A stretch of DNA of 64,000 bases from positions 5,989,001-6,053,000 of the forward strand of contig NZ_AP025667.1 in assembly GCF_022846655.1 (NCBI RefSeq), given 5' to 3'. Shown here piece after piece: positions 1 to 12,107 of the stretch. A program made the translations under genes and the position numbers. Below the pieces are notes generated by a model. It was not told the DNA's origin and searched no databases. It saw nothing but the letters and a program-made list of their open reading frames with translations. Every line of letters starts with the position of its first letter. The first letter of the stretch is position 1. Source of the DNA: Streptomyces seoulensis. GTDB taxonomy: Bacteria > Actinomycetota > Actinomycetes > Streptomycetales > Streptomycetaceae.

Positions 1-99
1 GGTCATATTTGTACCTAGTCTGACTGTGCGCTCGCTCGTGCGGTCCACAGGGCTTGCGCACCATTCCCACTTCGGCTATCGGGAAGGACGGCCCACGCC

Positions 100-1308
100 A
101 TGCCCGCAGATCTCGCCGTCATCGGACTCGGTCCCTACGGCCTGCCGCTGGCCCAGGCCGCCGTCGCCGCAGGCATCCCCACCATCGGGTACGCCACCGG
201 CCCCGAGGCGGGGTCGCTCAGCCCCGCCGAGCTGCGCCGGATGCGCTCCACCGGCTTCCGGCTCAGCACCGACCCGGCCCAGCTCGGCCGGGTCCGCACC
301 GCCGTCATCTGCGCGCCCACCCCGCGCGGCGCCGACGGCGAACTCGACCTCGGCCAGGTCGAGGCGGCCGCCCGCACCCTGGCCGAGCGGCTGCGCCCGC
401 ACACCACGGTCATCCTGGAGTCGCCCGTCCTGCCCGGCACCACCGAGGAGCTCCTGCGCCCGATCCTGGAGCGGGGTTCGGGACTGCGCGCCGGACGCGA
501 CTTCCACCTCGCCTACTCCCCCAGCCGGGCCGACCCCGGCAGCCGCGACCACCCCCAGGCCCACACCCCCAGGGTCATCGGCGGCCTCACCCCGGCCTGC
601 ACCGAATCGGCCGCCGCGTTCTACGGCCGGCTCACCGACAAGGTGGTCCGCGCGCGCGGACTCCGCGAGGCGGAGGCGGTACGGCTGCTGGAGACCAACT
701 TCCGGCACGTCAACATCGCGCTCGTCAACGAGATGGCCGTCGTCTGCCACGAACTGGGCGTCGACCTGTGGGACGTGATCCGCTGCGCGGAGACCAAGCC
801 GTCCGGCTTCCAGGCGTTCCGGCCGGGACCCGGCGTCGGCGGCCACGGCGTGCCGCAGGACCTCACCGGCCACGCGAGCCGGGGTCTGCGCATGGTGGAG
901 CTGGCCCAGCAGGTCAACGAGCGCATGCCGCATTACGTCGTCCAGCGCGCCGCCGCCCTCCTCAACGAACACGGCAAGTCCGCCCGGGGCGCCCGCGTAC
1001 TGCTCCTCGGCGTCACCTACAAGGCCGACCTCGCCGACCAGCAGGGCACCCCCGCCCACGAGATCGCCGTCCGCCTGATGGAACTCGGCGCCTCCATCAG
1101 CTACCACGACCCCCACATCCCCGCCTGGCACGTCCTGGACCGCCCGGTCCCCCGTGCCGACTCCCTCTACGAAGCCGCGGCCGCCGCCGACCTCACCCTC
1201 CTCCTCCAGCCCCACCGCACCTACGACCTCCAGGGCCTCTCGGTGAAGGCCCAGCTCCTGCTGGACACCCGGGGAGTGACCCCGACGGGCGCGGCACACC
1301 GCCTCTGA
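100..1308 (+). CDS. UDP-glucose/GDP-mannose dehydrogenase family protein, probably catalytically degenerate
   Basis: A 402-residue protein with the three-part fold of nucleotide-sugar 6-dehydrogenases: an N-terminal Rossmann segment (VIGLGPYGLPLA, residues 7-18), a central dimerisation helix region around 190-215 (LLETN, NIALVNE) and a C-terminal UDP-binding domain. Family members oxidise UDP-sugars to uronic acids using a Glu, a Lys and a Cys. Here the usual SPERxxPG motif reads SPSRADPG (Ser142 for Glu), the usual Lys is Arg195, and the GGHC motif is GGHG (Gly250 for Cys). The fold and family are clear, but four-electron oxidation by the known mechanism is doubtful. It is convergent with guaB3 and shares a terminator with it. 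It could be a pseudoenzyme or have changed chemistry. Confidence 0.85.
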   Translation: MPADLAVIGLGPYGLPLAQAAVAAGIPTIGYATGPEAGSLSPAELRRMRSTGFRLSTDPAQLGRVRTAVICAPTPRGADGELDLGQVEAAARTLAERLRPHTTVILESPVLPGTTEELLRPILERGSGLRAGRDFHLAYSPSRADPGSRDHPQAHTPRVIGGLTPACTESAAAFYGRLTDKVVRARGLREAEAVRLLETNFRHVNIALVNEMAVVCHELGVDLWDVIRCAETKPSGFQAFRPGPGVGGHGVPQDLTGHASRGLRMVELAQQVNERMPHYVVQRAAALLNEHGKSARGARVLLLGVTYKADLADQQGTPAHEIAVRLMELGASISYHDPHIPAWHVLDRPVPRADSLYEAAAAADLTLLLQPHRTYDLQGLSVKAQLLLDTRGVTPTGAAHRL

Positions 1309-1315
1309 GCACACG

Positions 1316-1352
1316 AAAGGGCCCGGTCACCCCCGTGGTGACCGGGCCCTTT
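1316..1352. terminator. bidirectional terminator between the dehydrogenase and guaB3
   Basis: A perfect 16-bp inverted repeat (1316-1331 and 1337-1352) with a 5-nt loop. The arms begin with AAA and end with TTT, so each strand has a short T-run. It sits between two convergent genes and could stop both. Confidence 0.85.
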
Positions 1353-1370
1353 CCGCTCGAGAAGAGGAGA

Positions 1371-2495
1371 TCAGCGGCGGTGCTGGCTGTCCGCGACCGT
1401 CACCTCGACGCGCTGGAACTCCTTCAGCTCGCTGTAGCCGGTGGTGGCCATGGCGCGGCGCAGGGCGCCGAAGAAGTTCATGGAGCCGTCGGGGGTGCGG
1501 GAGGGGCCGGTGAGGACCTCCTCCAGGGTGCCGACGGTGCCGAGGTCGACCTTCTGGCCGCGCGGCAGCTCCTCGTTGACCGCCTCCATGCCCCAGTGGT
1601 GGCCCTTGCCGGGCGCGTCCGTGGCACGGGCGAGCGGGGAGCCCATCATGACCGCGTCGGCACCGCAGGCGATCGCCTTGGGCAGGTCGCCGGACCAGCC
1701 GACACCGCCGTCCGCGATCACGTGCACGTACCGGCCGCCGGACTCGTCCATGTAGTCGCGGCGGGCGGCGGCCACGTCGGCGACCGCGGTCGCCATCGGG
1801 ACCTGGATGCCCAGCACGTTGCGCGTGGTGTGCGCGGCGCCGCCGCCGAAGCCGACCAGCACGCCGGCCGCGCCGGTGCGCATCAGGTGCAGGGCGGCGG
1901 TGTACGTGGCGCAGCCGCCGACGATCACCGGGACGTCCAGCTCGTAGATGAACTGCTTGAGGTTCAGCGGCTCGTGCGAGGAGGAGACGTGCTCCGCCGA
2001 GACCGTGGTGCCGCGGATGACGAAGATGTCCACGCCCGCGTCCACGACCGCCTTGGAGAACTCGGCGGTGCGCTGCGGGGAGAGCGCGGCCGCCGTGACG
2101 ACACCGGCGTCGCGCACCTCCTTGATGCGCTGGCCGATCAGCTCCTCCTTGACGGGAGCCGCGTAGATCTCCTGGAGGCGGCGGGTGGCCAGCTCGGCGG
2201 GCAGCTCGGCGATCTCGTCCAGCAGCGGCTGCGGGTCCTCGTGCCGGGTCCACAGGCCCTCGAGGTTGAGGACACCCAGACCGCCCAGCTCACCGATGCG
2301 GATCGCGGTGGCCGGGGAGACGACCGAGTCCATGGGAGCGGCCAGGAACGGCAGCTCGAAACGGTAGGCGTCGATCTGCCAGGCGATCGAGACCTCCTTC
2401 GGGTCCCGCGTACGGCGGCTGGGGACGACGGCGATGTCGTCGAAGGCGTACGCCCGGCGGCCGCGCTTGCCGCGCCCGATCTCGATCTCAGTCAC
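1371..2495 (-). CDS. guaB3: GuaB3 family IMP dehydrogenase-related protein
   Basis: A 374-residue TIM-barrel protein of the IMPDH/GMP reductase superfamily without CBS domains. It aligns well with GuaB encoded just upstream, but the catalytic loop GPGSICTTR of GuaB is GGGAAHTTR here, so the active-site Cys is His222. The phosphate-binding segment (VIADGGVGWSGDL, GADAVMMGSPLA) is kept. Proteins of this class are annotated as IMPDH in actinobacteria. A cyanobacterial GuaB3 has been reported as a GMP reductase, but the loss of the Cys makes either activity uncertain for this protein. It lies 137 bp downstream of guaB on the same strand, so co-transcription is likely. Confidence 0.9.
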   Translation of the reverse strand: MTEIEIGRGKRGRRAYAFDDIAVVPSRRTRDPKEVSIAWQIDAYRFELPFLAAPMDSVVSPATAIRIGELGGLGVLNLEGLWTRHEDPQPLLDEIAELPAELATRRLQEIYAAPVKEELIGQRIKEVRDAGVVTAAALSPQRTAEFSKAVVDAGVDIFVIRGTTVSAEHVSSSHEPLNLKQFIYELDVPVIVGGCATYTAALHLMRTGAAGVLVGFGGGAAHTTRNVLGIQVPMATAVADVAAARRDYMDESGGRYVHVIADGGVGWSGDLPKAIACGADAVMMGSPLARATDAPGKGHHWGMEAVNEELPRGQKVDLGTVGTLEEVLTGPSRTPDGSMNFFGALRRAMATTGYSELKEFQRVEVTVADSQHRR

Positions 2496-2632
2496 GTCAT
2501 GCCTTTCCCTGATGTTTACAGCGTCTTCCAGTATCGCCGACCGGGCAGGCGATGGCCGTCCCCGGCGACGAGGAGGGCGGTCCCGGATACCCCGGAACCG
2601 CCCTCGTCACGAACCGCACACGTGCGCGTGCG

Positions 2633-4183
<1,551 letters not shown>

Positions 4184-4388
4184 CTAACGGGAAGCGTCGT
4201 GAGCAAATTCCACGCTACGGGGGCGCTTCAGGCTTCGTATGTTCGTACGGATCCGGCGGCGCGCACGTTCACGCACGACTCGGCGCGGAGCCGGTGCCGG
4301 GGCCTTCTCGGGCTTCTCACCGGCTCGTTCACGCCAAGGCGGATCCGTCGCCGTCACGCCGGGGCGCACCTCGGCGGGCGGTCAGGGG

Positions 4389-4976
4389 CTACTGCTCGGC
4401 CAGGGCGCGCAGGCGGCTCAGCGCGCGATGCTGGGCCACTCGCACCGCTCCTGGTGACATTCCCAACATCTGCCCTGTCTCCTCCGCGGTCAAGCCCACG
4501 GCGATACGGAGCAGCAGCAGTTCGCGCTGGTTCTCGGGGAGGTTGGCCAGCAGCTTCTTCGCCCAGGCGGCGTCGGAGCTGAGCAGGGCGCGCTCCTCGG
4601 GGCCGAGGGAGTCGTCGGGGCGCTCCGGCATCTCGTCCGAGGGGACGGCCGTCGAGCCGGGGTGGCGCATCGCGGCGCGCTGGAGGTCGGCCACCTTGTG
4701 CGAGGCGATGGCGAAGACGAACGCCTCGAAGGGGCGGCCGGTGTCGCGGTAGCGCGGCAGGGCGAGCAGCACCGCCACGCAGACCTCCTGGGCGAGGTCC
4801 TCCACGAAGTGGCGGGCGTCGCCGGGCAGCCGCGACAGGCGGGTGCGGCAGTAGCGCAGCGCGAGGGGGTGCACGTGTGCGAGCAGGTCGTGCGTGGCCT
4901 GCTCGTCCCCGTCGACGGCACGGTGCACCAGGGCGCCGATGGGCCCGGGGGCCGTGCCCGCCTCGTCGTCGCGCAT
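4389..4976 (-). CDS. shbA: ECF-type RNA polymerase sigma factor, ShbA-like
   Basis: A 195-residue sigma-70 family factor. Region 2 lies at about residues 25-95 ([42 protein letters not shown]). Region 4 lies at about 135-190 ([26 protein letters not shown], then [15 protein letters not shown]). Its place between guaB and bldM is where Streptomyces encode ShbA, which in S. griseus drives transcription of the principal sigma gene hrdB. The start is uncertain: the ATG at 4976 gives a normal ECF N-terminus, while an in-frame ATG at 5066 would add 30 residues of unremarkable sequence. No anti-sigma gene is adjacent. Confidence 0.88.
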   Translation of the reverse strand: MRDDEAGTAPGPIGALVHRAVDGDEQATHDLLAHVHPLALRYCRTRLSRLPGDARHFVEDLAQEVCVAVLLALPRYRDTGRPFEAFVFAIASHKVADLQRAAMRHPGSTAVPSDEMPERPDDSLGPEERALLSSDAAWAKKLLANLPENQRELLLLRIAVGLTAEETGQMLGMSPGAVRVAQHRALSRLRALAEQ

Positions 4977-5523
4977 CGGTCCATGGTGCCTTGCGGCCGT
5001 CCGGTCCGTCGCATCACGTTCGTGGTTATGCACCGAAGCGTTATGAGCAGGTGCGCCGGCACTCATCTCCTGCGCCCTCCCCTTCCGCTGGTTTTCCGCT
5101 CGCTCGACTCGTCCCCGAGAGACTCCACACCTCAAGGATGCGGCATCCCCGCCGAAACAAGCAGCACGCACCCGGAGAGCGGGTCCCGCGCACGGTGGCC
5201 ACGGAGGGGAATCCCCCCTTCCGGACGGCCGTCGAGCCGGGTCGGACGTGCCCGTGAGCACACGGTTCCGCGACGTCGTCGCCGACCGGCGGACCCACGG
5301 GGTCCGGACAGCGGGTGCCGCCCGCGCCAGGGACGGCTCCGGCCGGGAACCGCCCGCGCGCGGCGCGTACGGCATCCGGCGCCGAGGCCGGCCGACCGCT
5401 CCCACGGCGGGTGCCGCCGGCGACCGAAACCGCCGCCGGACCCGACCGGCCGCACCCGCGCACACCCTCCACCACCCGCCGAGGACGATCCCGCCCAGGC
5501 CGGACGCAGCGGCTGCGCATGAC
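4977..5523. other. intergenic region between bldM and shbA
   Basis: About 550 bp between the end of bldM and the start of shbA. Long frames here have the biased composition of GC-rich shadow frames, and I recognise no protein in them. It must carry the shbA promoter, but no convincing -10/-35 pair was identified. Confidence 0.5.
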
Positions 5524-6135
5524 CTACCGGACCAGTCCCCAGCGGAAGCCGAGTGCCACCGCGTGGGCGCGGTCGGAGGCACCGAGCTTCTTGAACAGGC
5601 GCCGGGCGTGGGTCTTGACGGTGTCCTCGGAGAGGAACAGCTCTCGACCGATCTCGGCGTTGGAACGGCCGTGGCTCATGCCCTCGAGCACCTGGATCTC
5701 GCGCGCGGTGAGCGTGGGCGCGGCGCCCATCTCGGCCGAGCGGAGCCGACGCGGGGCCAGTCGCCAGGTGGGGTCGGCGAGGGCCTGCGTCACGGTCGCC
5801 CGCAACTCCGCGCGGGAGGCGTCCTTGTGCAGGTAGCCCCGCGCGCCCGCGGCCACCGCGAGAGCGACGCCGTCGAGGTCCTCGGCGACGGTGAGCATGA
5901 TGATGCGCGCGCCCGGATCGGCGGACAGCAGACGGCGCACGGTCTCGACGCCGCCCAGGCCGGGCATGCGTACGTCCATCAGAATGAGGTCGGAGCGGTC
6001 GGCGCCCCAGCGGCGGAGGACTTCCTCGCCGTTGGCAGCCGTCGTCACGCGCTCGACGCCGGGCACGGTCGCAACCGCGCGGCGAAGCGCCTCTCGGGCA
6101 AGCGGGGAGTCGTCGCAGACGAGGACGGAAGTCAT
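5524..6135 (-). CDS. bldM: orphan response regulator BldM
   Basis: A 203-residue NarL/FixJ-type regulator needed for aerial hyphae and spores in Streptomyces. The receiver domain covers residues 1-120, with acidic residues DD at 8-9, the phosphorylation-site equivalent Asp54 in ILMDVRM, and Lys in LHKD. The C-terminal LuxR-type helix-turn-helix is at about 135-195 ([25 protein letters not shown], then [16 protein letters not shown]). No sensor kinase is adjacent, as is known for BldM, which is regarded as an atypical receiver. The ATG at 6135 is preferred over an in-frame codon six residues upstream because [10 protein letters not shown] is the usual N-terminus. It is divergent from whiD. Confidence 0.96.
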   Translation of the reverse strand: MTSVLVCDDSPLAREALRRAVATVPGVERVTTAANGEEVLRRWGADRSDLILMDVRMPGLGGVETVRRLLSADPGARIIMLTVAEDLDGVALAVAAGARGYLHKDASRAELRATVTQALADPTWRLAPRRLRSAEMGAAPTLTAREIQVLEGMSHGRSNAEIGRELFLSEDTVKTHARRLFKKLGASDRAHAVALGFRWGLVR

Positions 6136-6259
6136 GACCGCCCTCCGCAGCAAATGCGCGTCACCTTGAGCCTCCAGGCTGGTACGGAATCGTCACCTGT
6201 GCGGTCGACCGTCTCGGACGCCTGCCCGAGCACTTGTGTTTTCAACCGCCTCCGCACTC

Positions 6260-6287
6260 TCAACGACGGTCACCCGAAAGAGTTACG
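6260..6287 (-). promoter_or_regulatory. sigma-BldN-type promoter of bldM
   Basis: Read leftward, the sequence has CGTAAC (6287-6282), exactly 16 bases, then CGTTGA (6265-6260). This equals the published sigma-BldN consensus CGTAAC-N16-CGTTGA known from bldMp1. It lies about 125 bp upstream of the bldM start, which fits a leadered bldM transcript. Confidence 0.85.
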
Positions 6288-6516
6288 GGTCGGCGTACTG
6301 ACTTCGGCACTCTACGTGAGGGCTCCGACACGGTGCAGACATGCTCGACGGACCCACGGCTTTTCATCACAACCCGTGCCCCATTTAGCCGTTTTTGGTC
6401 CCATTTCTCGGTGTCTGAGGCTAGATTCGCAATGAGTCATATTTTCATCTCCTTAGACCGGAGATGTACGGTCGAAGGCACAGTATCCGCCCAGAACGGC
6501 TACAAGGGGTCACGTA

Positions 6517-6840
6517 ATGGCAGATTTCTCCCGCCTTCCCGGACCGAACGCGGACCTGTGGGACTGGCAGTTGCTGGCAGCCTGCCGAGGGGTGGACAGC
6601 TCGCTCTTCTTCCACCCGGAGGGCGAGCGCGGTGCGGCGCGGAGTGCACGTGAGAACTCGGCCAAGGAGGTCTGCATGCGGTGCCCGGTCCGAGCGCAGT
6701 GCGCGGCACACGCGTTGGCGGTGCGCGAGCCGTACGGCGTGTGGGGCGGGCTGACCGAGGACGAGCGCGAAGAGCTGATGGGCCGGGCACGCAACCGCCT
6801 GGTGTCCACCACCAGCGGGGGCCACGGCTCCCACGCCTGA
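6517..6840 (+). CDS. whiD: WhiB-family iron-sulfur regulator WhiD
   Basis: A 107-residue WhiB-like protein. The four cluster-ligand cysteines are Cys23, Cys53, Cys56 and Cys62 (AACRG, CMRCPVRAQC), followed by the G[V/I]WGG turn (GVWGG) and a basic C-terminal stretch (RARNRL). WhiB-like proteins bind a [4Fe-4S] cluster and act with the principal sigma factor. WhiD is required for normal sporulation septation. Its identity rests on the divergent bldM partner and the N-terminal sequence. An AAGGGG ribosome-binding site lies about 9 bases before the ATG. The 381 bp to bldM hold both promoters. Confidence 0.94.
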   Translation: MADFSRLPGPNADLWDWQLLAACRGVDSSLFFHPEGERGAARSARENSAKEVCMRCPVRAQCAAHALAVREPYGVWGGLTEDEREELMGRARNRLVSTTSGGHGSHA

Positions 6841-6946
6841 AGGAACGTTTCTGCATCCACCAGGGCACGCACCCGCGTGCCCCTGAGCCGTGCCTGGCCG
6901 GACTTGGCCGGGCCGGCCCTCCGGGCCCCCCGCGTCCGAGTCGGCG

Positions 6947-6975
6947 GAACCCCCGCCCACGGTGGGCGGGGGTTC
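6947..6975. terminator. hairpin terminator between whiD and a convergent small gene
   Basis: A perfect 13-bp inverted repeat (6947-6959 and 6963-6975) with a 3-nt loop, between two convergent genes. The right arm ends with TTC and little T-run follows. Confidence 0.7.
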
Positions 6976-7021
6976 TGTACGCCGTCGCGCGAGCGCGGCG
7001 AGGTGCCAGGGGTCCGCGCGG

Positions 7022-7228
7022 TCAGGTGATCGCCGGTGTGGTCCCGCCGGGCAGCGCGCAGGCTTCGCCCGCGTAGGGGCGTGAAACGATCTGCCCGCCG
7101 GCGGCCACGCAGTCGTCTCTGGAGATGTTCGGAGACGAGGCGGCCCCGGCGCTGACAGCGCCGACAGCGCTCACGCCGGCAAAGGCTGCCGTGGCCAGGA
7201 CGAGGGCCAGGATTCTGCGCACACGCAT
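7022..7228 (-). CDS. small secreted peptide, function unknown
   Basis: A 68-residue precursor with a clear Sec signal peptide: basic MRVRR, a hydrophobic core, and a likely cleavage after AGAAS near residue 31. The mature part of under 40 residues has two cysteines, one in RDDCVAAGG and one in GEACALPGG, which could form one disulfide. A good AGGAGG ribosome-binding site precedes the ATG. I do not recognise a named family. It is convergent with whiD. Confidence 0.7.
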   Translation of the reverse strand: MRVRRILALVLATAAFAGVSAVGAVSAGAASSPNISRDDCVAAGGQIVSRPYAGEACALPGGTTPAIT

Positions 7229-7379
7229 GACTTCCTCCTCCTCTCAGGCGCCCTCGTGGCCTTCGGGAAGGACGGATCTCGAAACGACGGCGCCCTCTTG
7301 TCTCAGCATGGGGGCTCCGTATGAGGCCCGCGAGGGGAGGCGGCGCGACGCGAACCCGGCCTGGTCGACGAGGCAGGCC

Positions 7380-8279
7380 CTAAGGCCGCGAGGCCGCTTT
7401 GCCGAGCTGCTCCAACGTCGCCGCGACCGCCGGGACCTGGGCCAGGTCGGGCAGGGTGAGGGCGACGATCTCCCGCCGGACCGCGGGCTCCAGCCGGACC
7501 ACGCGCACTCCCCTGGCCCGTACCGACTCCACCGCCAACTGGGGCAGTACGGCCACGCCCAGGCCGGCGCCGACCAGGCCGACCACGGCCGGGTAGTCGT
7601 CGGTGGCGAAGTCGATGCGGGGGGTGAAGCCGGCACCCTCGCAGACCTGGACGAGCTGGCCACGGCAGCGCGGGCAGCCCGCGATCCAGGGTTCCCCGGC
7701 CAGCTCCCCGATGGCGACGGCGTCAGCGCCCGCGAGCCGGTGCCGCTCGGGGACCAGCGCGACGAGACGGTCCGTCAGCAGGCGGCGTATCACCAGGTCG
7801 TCCCACTCCTCGGTGGCGGCCGCGCCCTCGTAGCGGAAGGCGAGGGCCAGGTCGCAGTCGCCCTCGCGCAGCAGCTCCACGGACCTCGGCGGTTCGGCCT
7901 CCTCCAGGGAGACCCGGGTGCCGGGGTGGGCGGCGCGCAGGGCGGCGAGGGCGGTGGGGACCAGGGTGGAGGAACCGCTGGGGAAGGACACCAGCCGGAC
8001 CCGGCCCGCGCGCAGGCCCGCGATGGCGGCGACCTCCTCCTCCGCGGCGGTGAGCCCGGCGAGGATGCCGGAGGCGTGCCGGACCAGGGCCTCGCCGGCC
8101 TGGGTCAGCCGCATCTCACGCCCGCCCCGGACCAGCAGCGGGGTGCCGACGGAGGCTTCGAGCGCCTTCATCTGCTGGCTGACGGCGGGCTGGGTGCAGC
8201 CCAGGTCGCGCCCCGCCGCCGAGAAGGAACCGGTGGCGGCGACGGCGCGCAGGACGCGGAGATGGCGGGCCTCGATCAC
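7380..8279 (-). CDS. LysR-family transcriptional regulator
   Basis: A 299-residue LysR-type regulator. The N-terminal winged helix (residues 1-60) includes HLRVLRAVAATGSFSAAGRDL and TQPAVSQQMKALE. The rest is the two-lobed effector domain (RVRLVSFPSGSS, GLGVAVLPQLAVE). The start is GTG at 8279. It is divergent from the MOSC gene with 80 bp between, the usual LysR arrangement, so that gene or its own promoter may be the target. The effector is not evident. Confidence 0.92.
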   Translation of the reverse strand: MIEARHLRVLRAVAATGSFSAAGRDLGCTQPAVSQQMKALEASVGTPLLVRGGREMRLTQAGEALVRHASGILAGLTAAEEEVAAIAGLRAGRVRLVSFPSGSSTLVPTALAALRAAHPGTRVSLEEAEPPRSVELLREGDCDLALAFRYEGAAATEEWDDLVIRRLLTDRLVALVPERHRLAGADAVAIGELAGEPWIAGCPRCRGQLVQVCEGAGFTPRIDFATDDYPAVVGLVGAGLGVAVLPQLAVESVRARGVRVVRLEPAVRREIVALTLPDLAQVPAVAATLEQLGKAASRP

Positions 8280-8359
8280 CCTTCGAGCATAAGCCGTACT
8301 TGGGCCCGGGTCCCGATATCGCGTCGACGCTTTGGGAACCGGTCACGTACCGTGCGCGC

Positions 8360-9028
8360 ATGAAGCTTCTCTCCGTCAATCTGGGGCGACCCCGCGCGGT
8401 GCCGTACACCGACCAGGCCGAGGGGCTGACGGGCATCGACAAGCGGCCCGTCGAGGGCCCGGTGCGGGTGGCGGCGCCGGGGGCGAAGGGGGTCGGCGGC
8501 AGCGGGCTGGCCGGGGACGCGGTGTGCGAGCTGCGCCATCACGGCGGGGACGACCAGGCGGTGTACGCGTTCGCGCGCGAGGACCTCGACGAGTGGGGGC
8601 GCGAGCTGGGCCGGTCGCTGGCCAACGGCTGTTTCGGGGAGAACCTGACCACCGAGGGGCTCGACGTCTCCGGCGCGCTGATCGGCGAGCGCTGGCGGAT
8701 CGGCTCCGGGGTGGTGCTCGAGGTGACGGCGGGGCGGATCCCGTGCCGGACGTTCCAGGGCCATATGGCCGAGCGGGGCTGGGTGAAGAGGTTCACCCGG
8801 AAGGGCGCCACGGGTGCCTACCTGCGGGTGATCGAGCCGGGCGAGATACGGGCGGGCGACGCGGTGGAGATCGTGCGCCGGCCGGACCACGGGATCACGG
8901 CGGCGACGCAGTTCCGCGCGGTGACCACCGAGCGCGAGCTGCTGCCCTCGCTGCTCGCGGCGGGCGACGCCCTGCACGCCGAAACGCTGGCCGCCGTACA
9001 CAAGTACCTGGAGCGCCAGGCCCGCTGA
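8360..9028 (+). CDS. MOSC domain-containing protein (YiiM-like)
   Basis: A 222-residue protein with a MOSC domain filling most of the length. The conserved cysteine lies in RIPCRTFQGH, preceded by CFGENLTTEGLDVS, and SVNLGRPRAVPY is at the N-terminus. MOSC proteins bind molybdenum cofactor sulfur or act in reduction of N-hydroxylated compounds such as 6-hydroxylaminopurine (YiiM). The C-terminal helical part (TERELLPSLLAAGDALHAETL) resembles the 3-alpha domain of YiiM relatives. The ATG at 8360 is chosen because the LysR promoter lies upstream. Confidence 0.85.
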   Translation: MKLLSVNLGRPRAVPYTDQAEGLTGIDKRPVEGPVRVAAPGAKGVGGSGLAGDAVCELRHHGGDDQAVYAFAREDLDEWGRELGRSLANGCFGENLTTEGLDVSGALIGERWRIGSGVVLEVTAGRIPCRTFQGHMAERGWVKRFTRKGATGAYLRVIEPGEIRAGDAVEIVRRPDHGITAATQFRAVTTERELLPSLLAAGDALHAETLAAVHKYLERQAR

Positions 9029-9081
9029 ACAACCGTCACGACGGGCCGGAAGCCCCCGGTCCGGGTCACTACTCTTGGGCC

Positions 9082-9855
9082 ATGACAACGGCTCTGATTA
9101 CGGGATCGACCGCGGGGATCGGCGCCGCGTTCGCGCGGCGGCTGGCGGCGGACGGGCACGACCTGGTGCTGGTGGCGCGCGACACGGCGCGGCTGCGGGA
9201 GCAGGCGACCGAGTTGCACGACCGGCACGGCATCGAGGCGGAGGTGCTGACCGCCGACCTCGCCGAGGACAAGGGCATCGAGACGGTGGCCGAGCGGCTC
9301 GGCGACCGCCGCAACCCGGTCGACCTGCTGGTCAACAACGCCGGTTTCGGCAACAAGGGCCGCTATCTGGACGTCTCCATGGCCGACGAGCTGCGGATGA
9401 TCAAGGTGCACTGCGAGGCGGTGCTCCGGCTGACCTCGGCGGCGGCGGAGGCGATGCGGGAGCGGGGGCGCGGCGGGGTGGTGAACGTCGCCTCGGTGGC
9501 GGCCTTCGTCCCGCGCGGTACGTACGGCGCCTCGAAGGCGTGGGTCGTGCAGTTCACCCAGGGCGCGGCGAAGGACCTGGCGGGCAGCGGGGTCCGGCTG
9601 ATGGCCCTGTGCCCCGGCTTCGTGCGCACCGAGTTCCACGAGCGGGCCGGGATGGGTACGGACAACATCCCCGGCTGGATGTGGCTCGACGCCGACAAGC
9701 TGGTCGCCGAGGCGCTGACCGACCTCTCCCGCGGCAAGACGGTCTCCATCCCCGACCCCCGCTACAAGGCCCTCATGGGCCTGGCCAAGGTGGCCCCGCG
9801 CGGCCTGCTGGGCGGGATCAGCGCGCGCACGGGGCGCAAGTACGGGCCGCGCTGA
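9082..9855 (+). CDS. short-chain dehydrogenase/reductase
   Basis: A 257-residue SDR. The cofactor motif TGSTAGIG is at residues 8-15, NNAG is in LLVNNAGFGNKG, and the catalytic set is Ser in VASVAAF, Tyr and Lys in YGASKAW. Residues LVARD after strand 2 suggest NADP preference. The substrate is unknown. The gene starts 53 bp after the MOSC gene on the same strand, so the two may be co-transcribed. Confidence 0.92.
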   Translation: MTTALITGSTAGIGAAFARRLAADGHDLVLVARDTARLREQATELHDRHGIEAEVLTADLAEDKGIETVAERLGDRRNPVDLLVNNAGFGNKGRYLDVSMADELRMIKVHCEAVLRLTSAAAEAMRERGRGGVVNVASVAAFVPRGTYGASKAWVVQFTQGAAKDLAGSGVRLMALCPGFVRTEFHERAGMGTDNIPGWMWLDADKLVAEALTDLSRGKTVSIPDPRYKALMGLAKVAPRGLLGGISARTGRKYGPR

Positions 9856-9893
9856 CGGGGGTGGGCCCGGAGTCGGGAGACCGCTGACACAGC

Positions 9894-9930
9894 ACTTCGC
9901 CCCGCCAGGAGAACCCTGGCGGGGCGAAGT
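9894..9930. terminator. terminator downstream of groEL1 and the SDR gene
   Basis: A perfect 16-bp inverted repeat (9894-9909 and 9915-9930) with a 5-nt loop between convergent genes. It is probably used from both sides. Confidence 0.8.
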
Positions 9931-9954
9931 CGCTGGCCCCAGAGGGCTGTTGCC

Positions 9955-11646
<1,692 letters not shown>

Positions 11647-11699
11647 TTACGGTCGCGGGAACCAGGGGCGCAGTGGTGAAGCAGATGCTTCGGGGTGAA

Positions 11700-12008
11700 C
11701 TACTTCTCGATGACCGCGAGGACGTCGCGGGCCGAGAGGACGAGGTACTCGTCGCCGTTGTACTTCACCTCGGTGCCGCCGTACTTGCTGTACAGCACGA
11801 TGTCGCCGACCTTGACGTCGAGCGGCAGGCGCTCGCCGTTCTCGAAGCGGCCCGGACCGACGGCGAGGACGGCGCCCTCCTGGGGCTTCTCCTTCGCGGT
11901 GTCCGGGATGACCAGGCCCGAGGCCGTGGTCTGCTCGGCGTCCAGCGGCTGGACCACGATGCGGTCCTCGAGCGGCTTGATGGCAACCTTGGAGCTGGCG
12001 GTCGTCAC
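11700..12008 (-). CDS. groES: co-chaperonin GroES
   Basis: A 102-residue GroES that caps the GroEL ring. The mobile loop ([18 protein letters not shown], residues 25-42) and the roof segment are complete. It is the first gene of the groES-groEL1 operon, with a GGGGGAGGT ribosome-binding site before the ATG. Upstream CIRCE elements indicate HrcA repression and heat induction. Confidence 0.98.
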   Translation of the reverse strand: MTTASSKVAIKPLEDRIVVQPLDAEQTTASGLVIPDTAKEKPQEGAVLAVGPGRFENGERLPLDVKVGDIVLYSKYGGTEVKYNGDEYLVLSARDVLAVIEK

Positions 12009-12107
12009 GATCCGACCTCCCCCTTCGGAGAATTCACGGGGTTGACTGTCTGAGGTGGCGACCAGGTGGATCCGTCGTCGCGGGTGCCGGACCTGCCCGT
12101 CGCTTTG

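Noticed and set aside
5041..5520. A 159-codon leftward frame between shbA and bldM
   Set aside because: Arg/Gly/Pro-rich composition typical of a shadow frame; no domain. It overlaps the presumed shbA promoter.
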